A stretch of 64,000 bases of DNA from Neonectria sp. B-13 (lineage: Eukaryota > Ascomycota > Sordariomycetes > Hypocreales > Nectriaceae). Position 1 is the stretch's first letter; every line of letters starts with the position of its first letter. The position numbers were made by a program, and so were the translations under genes. Below, piece by piece: positions 13,395 to 25,563 of this stretch. The notes under the pieces were generated by a model, which was not told the DNA's origin, ran no database searches, and saw only the letters and a list, made by a program, of their open reading frames with translations. The DNA lies in assembly GCA_002682825.1 (NCBI GenBank), contig NOKP01000001.1:2917296-2981295 (forward strand), written 5' to 3'.

Positions 13395-16069
13395 GTACTA
13401 CACGAAGCCGAACAGAGGATACATATTTGGAGAATGCCAGCATGAAGCTTTGGATGGATGAATCATAAGCGATGGAAGGTCAGAGCAGCGGGAATTGGAG
13501 GTGGAAGGGACGTGGAAGGGACAATACCCCTTGTTTCAATCGCGTTGTGGTTTTTTTGGGTTGTTTTGATATCTGGACTGGATGGAGAAAGGCATCAGAT
13601 ACCCTCATTGTCAACTGCAGGTAGCGAGGTGATTGTGGTTGTTTACGGTGGTCAAGTAAGGTACAAGGTACGTAAGGTCGACAGGACGTGGTATAATGAA
13701 GGGACTGGCAAAGAAGGATAAAGAGAATGGAGCTGCAGCGTTATGTTTTGTCCTGCCATGGTTCGCATAGTCGTCAAAGTGAAACGGTTCGAAGCCTGTG
13801 CATGCAAGGTACCTCATCTTCAGGCATCGGAATGATCTGGTAACAATCGAGATGTCTATCCTATAGTTTGGCAGGGTAGGACGCGGCATGAAGATGTGGT
13901 TAGCCATGTATGGTCTTTCTGCCTCTCTCTGTGCGTCCTCGATGTGGTTGCAATCGGTGGGACGGCTCCGGGCCGGGGACGGTAACCTCGTCCACATGGC
14001 TGGCCTCTGTCACAAGGAACCCTGTTCGTCGAGATTGTCGATCTACTGCAGCGCAACCCAAGTGACGACACCCGTCGGACGGAGGCAGGTTGAATGGCAA
14101 ATGACAAGCCAAAGGCCCTGCGCTGTGCAACCGAGGGCGGCGTCACTTGATACCTGCGTAACGAGCCACTGGAACAGGTCAGGAGGTGTATGGTAGGGCA
14201 AAGTTTACGTTGACAGCACAGCAAGTATGCAGTCGTGTAACAAATTGTCGTCTTGAAACTGAAAGACGTGAATGTCTGTCCTGCTGTCATCTTGGGGTCT
14301 AGGTTCGGGGCTCGCCGAGGAGAGCTCCGCGCATGAGAGCAAGAGACTCGGCCGATTCGATCTGGGAGCAGGATTCGAATCGGGACACTGCATGGCGAAG
14401 AGTAGCGAGGTGGAGTCGGCTATCCACTTCGCGAGGACACGGTAATGATAGCTAAGGGTGGCGGGGGAAGGGCGATCGAGTAGCACTGAACTACAGTGAC
14501 GTGAGCGGCGGCGGACGCGGGCAGGACTAGAATAGTAGCATTCGTAGGGCGATAGAAGAGAAAACTCAGGGGAGGATCCTTCGATAGAGGAACCTTTGGA
14601 TGTGTAACACGATGGAACACGAGGCTTCTGAGCGGAGCGCCATGGTGGAGTAACGTCCAACGAGTTAGCTGGCCTGGCGTTGGGCTTCCAACCAGATTAG
14701 TCGTGATGACGGCATTCAGGGTCCAACGGGCACTTTAGTCTTGAAAGCGGAGGCCCCGAGAAGCGGAGCCGAGACAGCGCAAACATGTGTGCGAAGTACT
14801 CCGTACGTAGAAAAGACTATGCAGCGTACGGGGTAAGGCGATTAATGAGGGCTGTCGGCGCTGGGAGCTCTTGAAGTTTTGCAGCGAGGGGTCGTCGTGT
14901 CGTGATGAGGATTTCGACGATGCCCGCGGCAATAGTTCAGGGAGGCCTCGACAACACGACCAGCCCTTTGCCAGTCTTGCCAGTCTCACTTCATTCGCTG
15001 ATCTGTCTGTCACCCACACCTCCTAGTCCACTTTGCCACCCCCTTGGCTACCAGCTGCCTAGTAGCCGTCAGTACGGAGTATGTAGTACTTCGTAATAGT
15101 ATAGTCACCTCCCCGTATCGGGACTGGGTAATTTGCGCGCCTGCTGCCTTCCTTGAGTGGCCGTTTCTCAGGCTCGCTCAGCAGCAGGACAGTGTGGCAC
15201 TGAAAATCTGGGCATCACAAGACAGCTGGCAGCGAATGGAATGAACCCTAGAGCCGGACGAAAGCCAAATGTTTCAAGGGGTCAGCCGTACATAGAGCAG
15301 AGAAGATGTAGATCTGACCAACGGAAGAGAAACCCGGCCACATAAAGTCAGTGTAACAAGAGCAAAGGGACTTAAAGTTGCTTTTAAAAGTCCTGAATAA
15401 ACGGTGTGGCGGGGTCTGGAGAACGAAGGACAACCCCCGTGACGATCAATGGTAGCTTTGCGTCCGGTTCGGGTTTCAGCTCCAGGGTTAGTTATCACCT
15501 CTGGGTTGCGCATCCATGCATCGTGGACGTGTCTAGCTGCCGACTTTGGTTGCCTCCGAGGGCGAACTGTGAATGTGGAAGTTGGTGGCGCGGCGGTGTT
15601 GGGCCCGGCTCGAGATCGACATGAACGACTGCCGGTTGCACGCAGATGGGGCGTCGTGCGAGATTAGCTGCTGTTTGATGGACACGAGGGAGTGACAGGA
15701 GACGAAACGAGACAAGACTGGAGAAAACAGCAAAAAGGGAAGCAAGGGGACATGGCTGGAGAGGATTGACTATGTGAATGGTAGACGTAGTACGCGTGCC
15801 GTTCGCCGGTTAAGCACCGCACCATGTTGGGTTGGACGGTCTTGGCACGGCATCACACTTCTCTCTTCTCCCATTCGCTGCGGGGATGTCGAAGTGACTG
15901 AGAGAATTGATTTTTGAACCAGAAGTTGGTTGGTGGGGGTGTAGTGGGTGTAGTGGGTGGATATGTGGATGAACGGATAGATGGTGCTGAAGCCAAGATG
16001 GTGTCTTGTGGCATCGTTTCCATTATTGTGTCCTGTTATCTATACGCGTTGGTAAATCTGTGTAAGTAT

Positions 16070-16098
16070 GTAGTAGGTAGATCTAGACTACCTACTAC
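16070..16098. repeat. Perfect 11-bp inverted repeat with 7-bp spacer
   Basis: The left arm GTAGTAGGTAG (16070-16080) and right arm CTACCTACTAC (16088-16098) flank ATCTAGA. It could form a hairpin or bind a dimeric factor. It belongs to a wider set of TAGGTA-type sequences in the intergenic DNA. Confidence 0.85.
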
Positions 16099-16148
16099 CT
16101 AAGTAGATACCTATTCTCGACTGTCGTTTGCTCGTTACCTTCCCAAAT

Positions 16149-16168
16149 CCCCCCCCCCCCCCAAAAAA
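16149..16168. repeat. Homopolymer C14 followed by A6
   Basis: A run of 14 C directly followed by six A. The length may be unreliable because such runs are prone to sequencing error. Confidence 0.8.
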
Positions 16169-19100
16169 CTCCTCCAGGTAGGAAGCAGGTACGGAGTAGA
16201 ACCTCCATACCTAGTACTTACATTGCCTTAATGGAGCATGTATACACCCCAACTCGCTCCTACCATATCAGCGGCCGCAGGTGCCCTCACGTGGGCATCG
16301 TGGGCATGCACCTGAGCGGTGAAGGCCGCTGGGCACCTTCCACGGAGAATCAAACAATGTCCCAACCCACAGCTTTGACAGAACTTGAAAGCTGGAGTGG
16401 GCGAGTCATAGTGCGAATGCTCATCCGGGATCCGTTCCATTGGTTGCAGGGTTCGAAGGTTGACCTGTCCTGCTGTCCAAGCTGATGCGCATGACACCCA
16501 ACCCTGAACGGCTATGCATTTGGCGCACTGGCCGGAACATATTTGCAGCGGAGATTGAAACCAAACCACCACAAGCAATGCCGAGATAGCCTTCGTGTTG
16601 GAGGATAACGTTAGATGCTGCCTCTTCTGCCGTCTTTTGTGGCCTCCCTTCAGGGCTCCAGGAGGCCAAGGTAAGCTCCCAAGGCGCTAGGTCTCACCAT
16701 GTCGACGAATCAAAGACTGATCGGCCGTGCTGCCCCGAATGACGTGGGTGGCTGATCTATCCTCGGCCCACGTCCCCTGAATCCCTGAATCAATCCCTGA
16801 ACCCGCCAACCCGCGTCACCGCACCGCATAACTCCCCACTCACATCCACGCACGCACGGTGCTAACGATGTCATGCCCGTCTGATCTTGCGCGCTCCAGC
16901 ACTGGAGTGGAGCGGGAGCCAGCTGACCTATGGCGCCTGTCCGCTGCTGGCGTTGGTAGAGCCTCCGAGCCGATCAAAGGAAAAGAAACAATTTCCTCTC
17001 GTATCCTGCGAGGAACGGGTTGACGGGGTGCCATGTCGCCTTGCGCCAGCCGCTCCCCTTAACTGGTTCTGTGTTATGATAATCAACGGAACTCTGAAAC
17101 GCCAGAACGTCCACCAATGGCGCTACTCACTACCGCCTGTCTCTCAAGTCTCAACAGTGGTCAACGGCTTCCGTCTCCTTTGATGAGTGAGCAGCGACCC
17201 TTGACAACGGCGAGGAGCCGTCGGCCACATTCGCACGAAGTAATTGTGTACGTATTCGCACGTTCGGATCATGCACCAGTCACAGATTCAACCCTGAGAC
17301 TCCTCGACGTTGGTCCGGGACTACCTGTCAGACCGCGGCTAGCATCCCACTCACCTCCCCTTGGCTCTCGGTGTGGCTCCTACACTTCGCCTGGTGGTCC
17401 ATTCTCGGACGGATGGTCCACAGGAACCAGGAAGTCGGGCGTCTGTTTCGGAGGTGTGCGACGATAGAACGGCGATCAAAGGCACCCACGGCCGCCGGAC
17501 ATCTGGTGCTAACAAGCTCAACACGAGATTGCACATGAACGAGATTGCTCAGCTTGCCATGCCAGCCTTGCCCGTATCCAGCCCCGCTGCCATGGTGCAT
17601 GGTCGCATGCTTGCTCGAGTCGTGCTGGGACTGCGAAGACATCCACTGAATTGCCATCGTTGTGAGAGCCCGCACACCGAGGGCGGGCCTCGAGGTGTGT
17701 ACTGTACTCCGTACTATGTAATTACTACTTCGTGCGCAAGTCCGGTAATAAGTCAGACTCGGCGAGATGTTGGCGTGTTGCCCTCAATCCAACCCTGCAT
17801 GCCCCGTACAGTGTGAGCTGCCTCAAACTTCCCCACACAATAATTGCTACCGGTCGGAGTTCACAGGAAAGATCCCTGGATGGGGCCGACGAAGAAAAAG
17901 GAAATAAAATCGCGACCAGGTCCTTGGAGGAAAAACCGGCAAAAACACACGCTGGCACAGAGCCTGCCCCTCTTCGACTCGCTACGAACCCCCCCGAGCC
18001 TCATGCAGCAGTCCGGAGAAAGGAAGCGACAAGAAATTATCGTCTCTGATAGACCTGCATCGCATTGCAGCTAACTCATCCACATCCAACGATGTCGTGT
18101 AAGCCCCATTGCAGACTGCATGCACATATATCACTTGGAGCGTTCAGCCAGGTTGTGACAACGAGCGCCTGGTGGCGACGAAGTGCAACAACGTGGGCGG
18201 TATAAGTACGGAGCTGCTGAAGACATGAGGGCATCTGCGAACTTCAGGTGCTTCACTCATTCTAGACGACAAGGGAAGCTTTGTCCTCGCCTGGTGGCGG
18301 GTGGCATCTGGCAGCGGCAACTTTGTGGGCCTACGAGAGGACGAGCTTTGCCAGGGTCCAGCCAGGGGTGATGTTTGGGCACCTGGGCGGGCTGGCAGCA
18401 TGGAGGCAGTCGGGAAGCGCTGAGGTTCTGATGTTCCTTTGGCTCTTCTCAGAGTAGGAAATCGATCGATCCGTTCGTACACGCGCTAGGCCCAGGCGGG
18501 AGGCGCGGGGGCTCGAGGCTCGCGTCATGATTGGCTTGTTTGTGCTCGTTTCTCCCAGAACGCCCCCTTTGCAACAGGGATTAACGCCCCTCGGGCTGTT
18601 TGTTCCTTTTAATGGACAGGACAGGAGTTGAGAGGAAACTAACCTCATCGTCGTCGCCCCTGAGAGTGAATGCGTTATAAATAATAGGAGGCAGAAGGGG
18701 ATAGAGGGGACAGACAGAGACAGAGAGCATCGCACTTACGGGCGTAGCCCTTAGGGGACGTGTGATTGAGACAACGACTGTACGAGCTGAGAAGTCTAAC
18801 ATCGCTCGCCAAAGAAACGGCTTCTTTGTCGGGAGGGGCCTTAACTTGGTAATACAGTACGAAATACCAAGTACGCGGCGAGTCGCAGCACTGATTTCAA
18901 CCGCCGCGGTTCAGTCGACTCAAGTGGACCTCAGTTCACTTGAATCTAGAATCTCCGTTTTGGAACCATGCCTGTCGGTCGCTTGAGGGTGCCCTTGTCG
19001 GCTGGGTAGGGAGGTACGTATTCGTAGTATCGTAGGACCCCCAGCCTTGCCTGACCAGGTACTTCGTACTGAGTACAAGCCAAGCCAAATTGGAGTCTGA

Positions 19101-20098
19101 GCAGGTCAATCAATCAATCATGCTAGTACTTCAGGAAGCGCACAGCCGCAAACTCAATAGATTTATTAGAGCAAAGCTATGTCCTGCACTCTCAACGTCT
19201 GACTTCTCTGCACCTCACTATAGCAGCGTACGAACACCGTACTTTTCACAACATTTTCCACTGGCACGAGTGAATGGCGGTTCTCCTTTGCCAGCGACTT
19301 GCCCCCCCCCCCTTCCCCTCCCCGCCGACCTCCAGCCAACTAATCCCACCTCACGCACTGGGCAAGAAGCTAAGCCTTGTTGGAACCTAGGCCAGCCTGG
19401 GTCCCGCCTTATCTCTCTTGCGCCCTTGTCTCGTTCGCTGAAAGTGCAGTGCCCAAGTGATTCTTTCGTGGGTACATCCGAAGTACACAGCACCGTCCAG
19501 AAAGCGCTCCCTTTCCAGGCGCTGGCACCTGCAGCCCATACCTCCCAACATTACCTTAGTACTGGTAGTAGGTACGTCGGCACTGAGGTCGCCTAACACA
19601 CGCCCGCTGCCGCCGCCCGCCACGAGGGCAAGCCAGAGGGCCGACGTCTTCCATCCCATCATCACTCTGCACCCGCCAAAGTCCCGCCCTCGCCTCGTCT
19701 TTCACCATCATCCTCACCTTTGTCCGCCACAGCTTTCCGTCGCAATACCGCTTTCCGATCTCGAGACGACGCAGAACCGGCCTGCAAAAAACTTCCCCGG
19801 CATCCCCCCCGAATCCTGCCTCTGCCGCCGCCCAGGTGCCTTGATCGCCGTCGACGCCAACGTTCCCGATACTTTGGCCCAAGGATGCCCTACAGTCTAC
19901 CTCTGCTTCGTCTTTGATTTCGGTTGCCGCCGTACCTCGCCTCCAAATCACCCCTCGCCGACGCCCCTCCATTTTACGCCCTGGTTTCTTGCGCCTACGC
20001 GTCCCCCTTTCCGCTCGACTTCCATCCAACTTGCGTCCATCACGCTCTTCTGAAGCCTTCGCCGCCCGACTGCGGCCTAGCAGTCTCTGCCTTGCAGA

Positions 20099-23000
20099 AT
20101 GGTTGACGATGCGGCTCTAGCCGCCGCCGCCGAGATTGTAGCATCGATTGCCCCGGACTCTCGCTCGCCCAACTCGATCCCCGTTGGCGTTGCATCCAAC
20201 GTCAAGCTCCCCGGCCGCGAGACGCCCGCTAAGCGAAACCTCGAGATTGAACTCCAAAAATTGGCATTACGGGTTGGCAAACTTGAGGGCAAGGCTTCCA
20301 CGTCGAATACCGTCTTCCCCGAGACGCCCAACGAGACGATAGACTCTCTCTTTGGTGGACATGGACTCTCTCTACCCGCCCAACCTAAACCTAAACAATT
20401 CCCCGCCAAAGGTAGCTTGCACTCTCCGCATCTGCCGTCTATCCAGCTGACCCAGCAAGCCCTTGAAGGACTTCGCGATCATGTCGATGATCAGTCCAAG
20501 CTGCTCGACAGCCAGCGCGAAGAGCTCGCCGGCGTCAACGCCCAGCTCCTTGAACAAAAGCACCTCCAAGAACGTGCCCTTGAGGTTCTGGAGCAAGAAC
20601 GTATCGCGACACTGGAACGTGAGCTCTGGAAGCACCAGAAGGCCAACGAGGCTTTCCAAAAGGCCCTCCGAGAAATTGGTGAGATCGTTACGGCTGTCGC
20701 ACGCGGTGACTTGACCATGAAGGTCCGCATGAATACCGTCGAAATGGACCCCGAAATCACAACCTTTAAGCGAACCATCAACGCCATGATGGACCAACTG
20801 CAAACCTTCGCCAGCGAAGTCTCCCGTGTGGCCCGTGAGGTCGGCACCGAAGGCTTGTTGGGCGGCCAGGCCCGGATTGGCGGAGTTGACGGAACATGGA
20901 AGGAGCTGACAGACAATGGTATCTTCTTGACAATCCCATCTACTACGCTGCCCACCCAGCTAACGAATCTTCGCAGTGAACGTCATGGCTCAGAATTTGA
21001 CTGATCAAGGTAAATATTGCCCACAGCACTGGCCGATGCCGTTGCCATGTTGCTAACCCAGGGATCGCAGTACGAGAAATCGCATCCGTAACCACCGCCG
21101 TCGCCCACGGAGACCTGACCAAGAAGATTGAGAGACCCGCCCGAGGAGAAATCTTGCAGTTGCAGCAAACCATCAATACCATGGTTGACCAGTTACGAAC
21201 TTTCGCCTCAGAAGTCACACGTGTTGCAAGGGATGTCGGAACTGAAGGAATCTTGGGTGGGCAGGCCGATGTGGGAGGAGTACAGGGCATGTGGAACGAC
21301 TTAACCGTCAACGTTAACGCCATGGCCAACAACTTAACGACCCAAGTGCGCGACATTATCAAGGTCACGACGGCTGTCGCCAAGGGAGACTTGACCCAGA
21401 AGGTGCAGGCCGACTGCCGAGGAGAGATCTTCGAGCTCAAGTCCACCATCAACTCCATGGTCGACCAATTGCAGCAATTTGCGCGCGAAGTCACCAAAAT
21501 TGCCAGAGAGGTCGGAACTGAAGGTCGCCTGGGTGGCCAAGCCACCGTCCACGATGTCGAAGGCACCTGGAGAGACTTGACAGAGAATGTCAACGGCATG
21601 GCCATGAATTTGACGACTCAAGTGCGAGAGATTGCCAAGGTTACAACCGCTGTAGCAAAGGGTGATCTGTCCAAGAAGATCGGCGTTGAGGTACAGGGAG
21701 AGATTTTGGAACTCAAGAACACCATCAACACCATGGTAGACCGTCTGGGAACCTTCGCTGTGGAAGTGAGCAAGGTCGCCCGTGAAGTCGGCACAGATGG
21801 AACCCTTGGAGGTCAGGCTCAAGTTGCCAATGTCGAGGGCAAATGGAAAGACCTAACCGAAAACGTGAACACCATGGCGTCGAACCTCACAGTCCAGGTA
21901 AGGCTTGATCCAATCGCCACGGAACCCGGCGGCTCACTTGGCGCTATCACTTATTATCGATTGACTAATTCTCCCTCTAGGTCAGAAGTATCTCGGCCGT
22001 CACGCAAGCCATCGCCAATGGCGACATGAGCCAGAAAATCGACGTCGAGGCGAACGGAGAGATTCAGGTCCTCAAAGAAACCATCAATAACATGGTTGAC
22101 CGTTTGTCTAGTTTCTGTTACGAAGTGCAACGAGTTGCCAAAGACGTGGGTGTCGATGGCAAGATGGGTGCCCAGGCAGATGTGGGCGGACTTGATGGGC
22201 GGTGGAAAGAGATCACCACTGATGTCAACACCATGGCTAGCAACTTGGTAAGCCAGAACAGAGAAGATGGGTGACGAGTCAAAGCTAACAACGATGTAGA
22301 CAACGCAAGTGCGTGCCTTCTCGGATATTACTAACCTGGCAACCGACGGCGATTTTACCAAACTTGTCGACGTCGAAGCTTCTGGTGAAATGGATGAGCT
22401 CAAACGCAAGATCAACCAGATGATTTCGAACCTCAGAGATTCGATTCAAAGGAACACACAGGCCAGAGAGGCTGCCGAGTTGGCCAACAAGACCAAATCA
22501 GAGTTCCTCGCCAACATGTCTCATGAGATCCGTACTCCTATGAACGGCATCATTGGCATGACTCAACTCACACTCGACACAGACCTGACCCAATATCAAC
22601 GGGAGATGCTGAATATTGTCAATAATCTAGCAAACAGCCTCCTGACGATCATTGACGACATCTTGGATCTGTCCAAGATTGAGGCTAGGAGAATGGTGAT
22701 TGAAGAGATCCCGTATACGTTACGTGGAACTGTTTTCAACGCTCTGAAGACACTAGCCGTCAAGGCCAACGAGAAGTTCCTGGATCTCACCTACAAGGTT
22801 GATAGCTCTGTACCGGACTATGTTATCGGCGACTCCTTCCGTCTCAGGCAAATCATCCTTAACCTCGTTGGCAACGCTATCAAGTTTACTGAGCACGGCG
22901 AGGTTAGTTTGACTATCAAGGAACGTCCGGACCAAAGTGACGTGGGCCCTGGCGAATACGCCGTGGAGTTCATTGTTGAGGACACGGGTATCGGCATCGC

Positions 23001-24303
23001 AAAGGATAAGCTGGACCTGATCTTCGACACCTTCCAGCAGGCTGATGGCTCCATGACCCGCAAGTTTGGTGGCACTGGTCTGGGTCTATCCATCTCAAAG
23101 CGACTTGTTAACCTGATGGGTGGCGACCTATGGGTCAACAGCGAGCAAGGAAAGGGCAGCGAGTTCCACTTTACATGCCGAGTCCGGCTGGCCCCTGATG
23201 ACTCTGAGATGATTGAGCAGCAAATTCGACCATACTCAGGACATCAGGTTCTCTTTGTCGACAAGTCACAGTCGAGCTCTGGCACTGCCATTCGCGGCAT
23301 GCTTGAGAAAATTGGCCTTATCCCCGTTGTGGTCGACTCAGAGAAGAGCACGGCTCTCACGCGCTTGCAGGCGGGTGGCGCTCTGCCTTACGATGCCATC
23401 ATCGTGGACTCGATTGACACTGCGAGAAGGTTGAGAGCCGTGGATGACTTCAAGTACCTCCCTATTGTTCTCTTGGCGCCTGTCGTCCACGTCAGCTTGA
23501 AGTCGTGCTTGGACCTAGGCATCACGTCGTACATGACTACGCCGTGCAAGCTCATTGATTTAGGCAACGGAATGATCCCTGCGCTCGAGAACAGGGCCAC
23601 GCCATCCCTTGCAGACAACACCAAGTCATTCGAAATTCTGCTCGCCGAGGACAACACTGTCAATCAGCGTCTGGCAGTTAAAATTCTTGAGAAGTACCAC
23701 CATGTCGTCACAGTGGTCGGTAATGGATGGGAAGCTGTAGAGGCTATCAAGGAGAAGAAGTTTGATGTCATCTTGATGGACGTTCAGATGCCAATCATGG
23801 TAAGCATCATTTCCTTATACACAAACCCTTTCACTAGAGTAAACTAATGATGTTGTTAGGGAGGATTCGAGGCGACTGGCAAGATCCGAGAGTATGAGCG
23901 AGGCATGGGAACTCACAGAACCCCTATCATTGCTTTGACAGCCCACGCAATGATGGGCGACCGTGAGAAGTGTATTCAAGCACAGATGGATGAGTATCTT
24001 TCCAAGCCTTTGCAGCAGAACCACCTGATACAGACAATTCTGAAGTGTGCTACTCTTGGGGGCCCTCTGCTTGAGAAGAACCGCGAACGCGAGCTGGCGA
24101 TGCATGCTGAAGCGAAGTCGTCCAAACATAAGGAGGGCGCTCAGGGGCTGCTGCGACCGACCCTCGAGAATCGAGCGTTCAGTACCCGAGAGCCCATCTC
24201 TAAGGGTGGCAATGAGGGACCTGAACTAGTGTCACCAGAACAGGAGGAAGCCTTGGCAAGAGCACGTCTCGACTTATCTGATATGCGAAGCTTATCCAAC
24301 TAA
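20099..24303 (+). CDS. nik1: Group III hybrid histidine kinase (OS-1/NIK1 family osmosensor)
   Basis: Six exons (20099-20918, 20977-21009, 21071-21897, 21981-22247, 22300-23799, 23860-24303) encode 1296 residues, close to Neurospora OS-1. The second exon is only 33 nt. After a coiled-coil N-terminus come six HAMP repeats of about 92 residues (about 220-690), recognisable by T-A-V-A-x-G-D-L and E-V-G-T-E-G motifs. The H-box is [15 protein letters not shown] with phospho-acceptor His724. The ATPase part has NLVGNAIKF (N box), EDTGIGI (G1) and GTGLGL (G2). The C-terminal receiver domain has Asp1143 in ILMDVQMP. The last intron cuts just after this site. The family is cytosolic, feeds the HOG MAP-kinase pathway through a histidine phosphotransfer protein, and is the known target pathway of phenylpyrrole and dicarboximide fungicides. 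All key residues are present. No membrane segment is seen, as expected. Confidence 0.97.
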
Positions 24304-25563
24304 CCGAGTGGTGTTGTGCCTCCAGATTCTCATGAGATCGCAAAGTACATAGGCGACGAAAACACCCTGGTGTTTCGATTTGGCGGAGTCCTCTTCTGGA
24401 CCGAGCGTAGAAATCCCTCCGCGCCTTGAGCACATATGAACGCAGCTTCGACTACTCAAAAGTTTCGCGCGGCAGCATAGTGCTGGGATCTATTGCAAAG
24501 CGATTCGGCTTATCGTCTCCTCATATGCTGCTCAGTCGACACCGACCCACACCGCCATGGGTTCGCAGGCGAGCTCTACTACAACATGTCGAAGCTGGCA
24601 ATCTGACGTCTGCCAAATCTACCCGCCTAAACACTTCAAACCAAGGCACAGCTCGCCTCCGTTTCGACGCCACTTCCAGTGTGCTAAGTACCCTCTACAA
24701 CGGCACTCATCCACAACACATGGAGGCCTCGGGCTATTTCGATCGCAGGAGGTTTATCGGGTAGATGGCTGGGTGCACTATACGCTCAGCTGCTTTATTG
24801 CTCGCTTTCACGTCCGGCTTTTCTTCTTAGTTGTATTTACCTTACTTTTACAGGTTGTTTTGGGAACGAGTTTTGTTACGCTTTGTTATTATTACTTTAT
24901 CATTCCCCTTCAGACACTTGGTATTGGAGCTTCCTTCGACATGGAGTGGATTCATGCCGATCTCCTAGGCCGCCTTGAAAGCAACCGAGTTGGCGGAGAT
25001 AGAACTGGGATCGTGAATACCTCGAAGCCTCTCGTCTTTTCATTTTCTCTTTTGGGTCATCGTTTTCCATGTGGATGTACGGGAACAGGGCATATGGGCT
25101 TTTGGGGCGTGGGAATGATGGGGAGGAGAATGAGCTTGGGTTGGAGAAGTATGCAGGAACGAGTCTAAGGCTCGACTTATATCTATTTGCGGTGGGATGT
25201 ACCGGATAGTATGGTCCCTGGGAGAACATAGGGGACCATTTCTAGCGAATGTGAGACGTCATGGGGGGAGAGGGATCCTTCCCCCACCGTTCTGCGGACA
25301 ACTCGTGTGCCTTTTTTCGTCGTTTTCATCGTGATGTTGTAGCTACGGGTCATACTATGAAGTTCTGCGGAAGGATTCCGGTGAAGTCGTAGAGAAGACG
25401 TGTGTGCGAGTTCATTCGAGACTAGGCACTTGACTTGAGCGTCGGAGGGATGCAGCAGCAACTAGCAATGTGTGAAGCAAAGGAGGTCTCCATCAATTCA
25501 TTCATTTGCTCATCACAACAACCCTCAGTCCCCAATCACTAGCATCGCAGCGCGATAGTCAAC
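24304..25563. other. Convergent 3' flank between histidine kinase and coiled-coil genes
   Basis: The stretch lies between two converging genes and probably holds both 3' untranslated regions. An open frame at 24557-25168 (+) includes a hydrophobic stretch, but it overlaps other frames, has T-rich codons and shows no domain, so I do not call it a gene. Confidence 0.55.

Larger units (their letters stand above)
13395..20098. other. 6.7-kb gene-free spacer and long leader of the histidine kinase gene
   Basis: No open frame here has a recognisable domain or convincing splice structure. The last kilobase (about 19100-20098) is pyrimidine-rich with several upstream ATGs and probably includes the kinase promoter and 5' leader. 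The spacer contains four exact TACGGAGTA motifs, an 11-bp inverted repeat, a 14-C run followed by six A (16149-16168), and a (C)10 run near 19300. It may once have held genes now lost; I see no trace of one. Confidence 0.55.

Noticed and set aside
13780..13800. GGTTCGAAGCC resembling a tRNA B box
   Set aside because: No pairing T stem, no A box at the right distance and no acceptor stem.
14205..14660. 151-codon frame on the minus strand
   Set aside because: Low-complexity Ser/Pro/Arg content, no homologous motif and no promoter or intron evidence; overlaps another long minus frame.
17361..17816. 151-codon frame on +
   Set aside because: Competing minus-strand frames, no recognisable domain; contains an intergenic TACTCCGTA motif.
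19457..20053. 198-codon frame on + before the histidine kinase
   Set aside because: Pro/Ser/Leu-rich because the leader is C/T-rich; three frames are equally open. Treated as leader of the kinase gene.
20372..21822. Long minus-strand frames opposite the histidine kinase HAMP repeats
   Set aside because: Antisense shadows that repeat with the HAMP periodicity; the plus frame is clearly the gene.
24557..25168. 203-codon frame with a hydrophobic stretch just after the histidine kinase
   Set aside because: T-rich 3' flank produces Phe/Leu runs; no family motif, and it lies where the kinase 3' untranslated region is expected.
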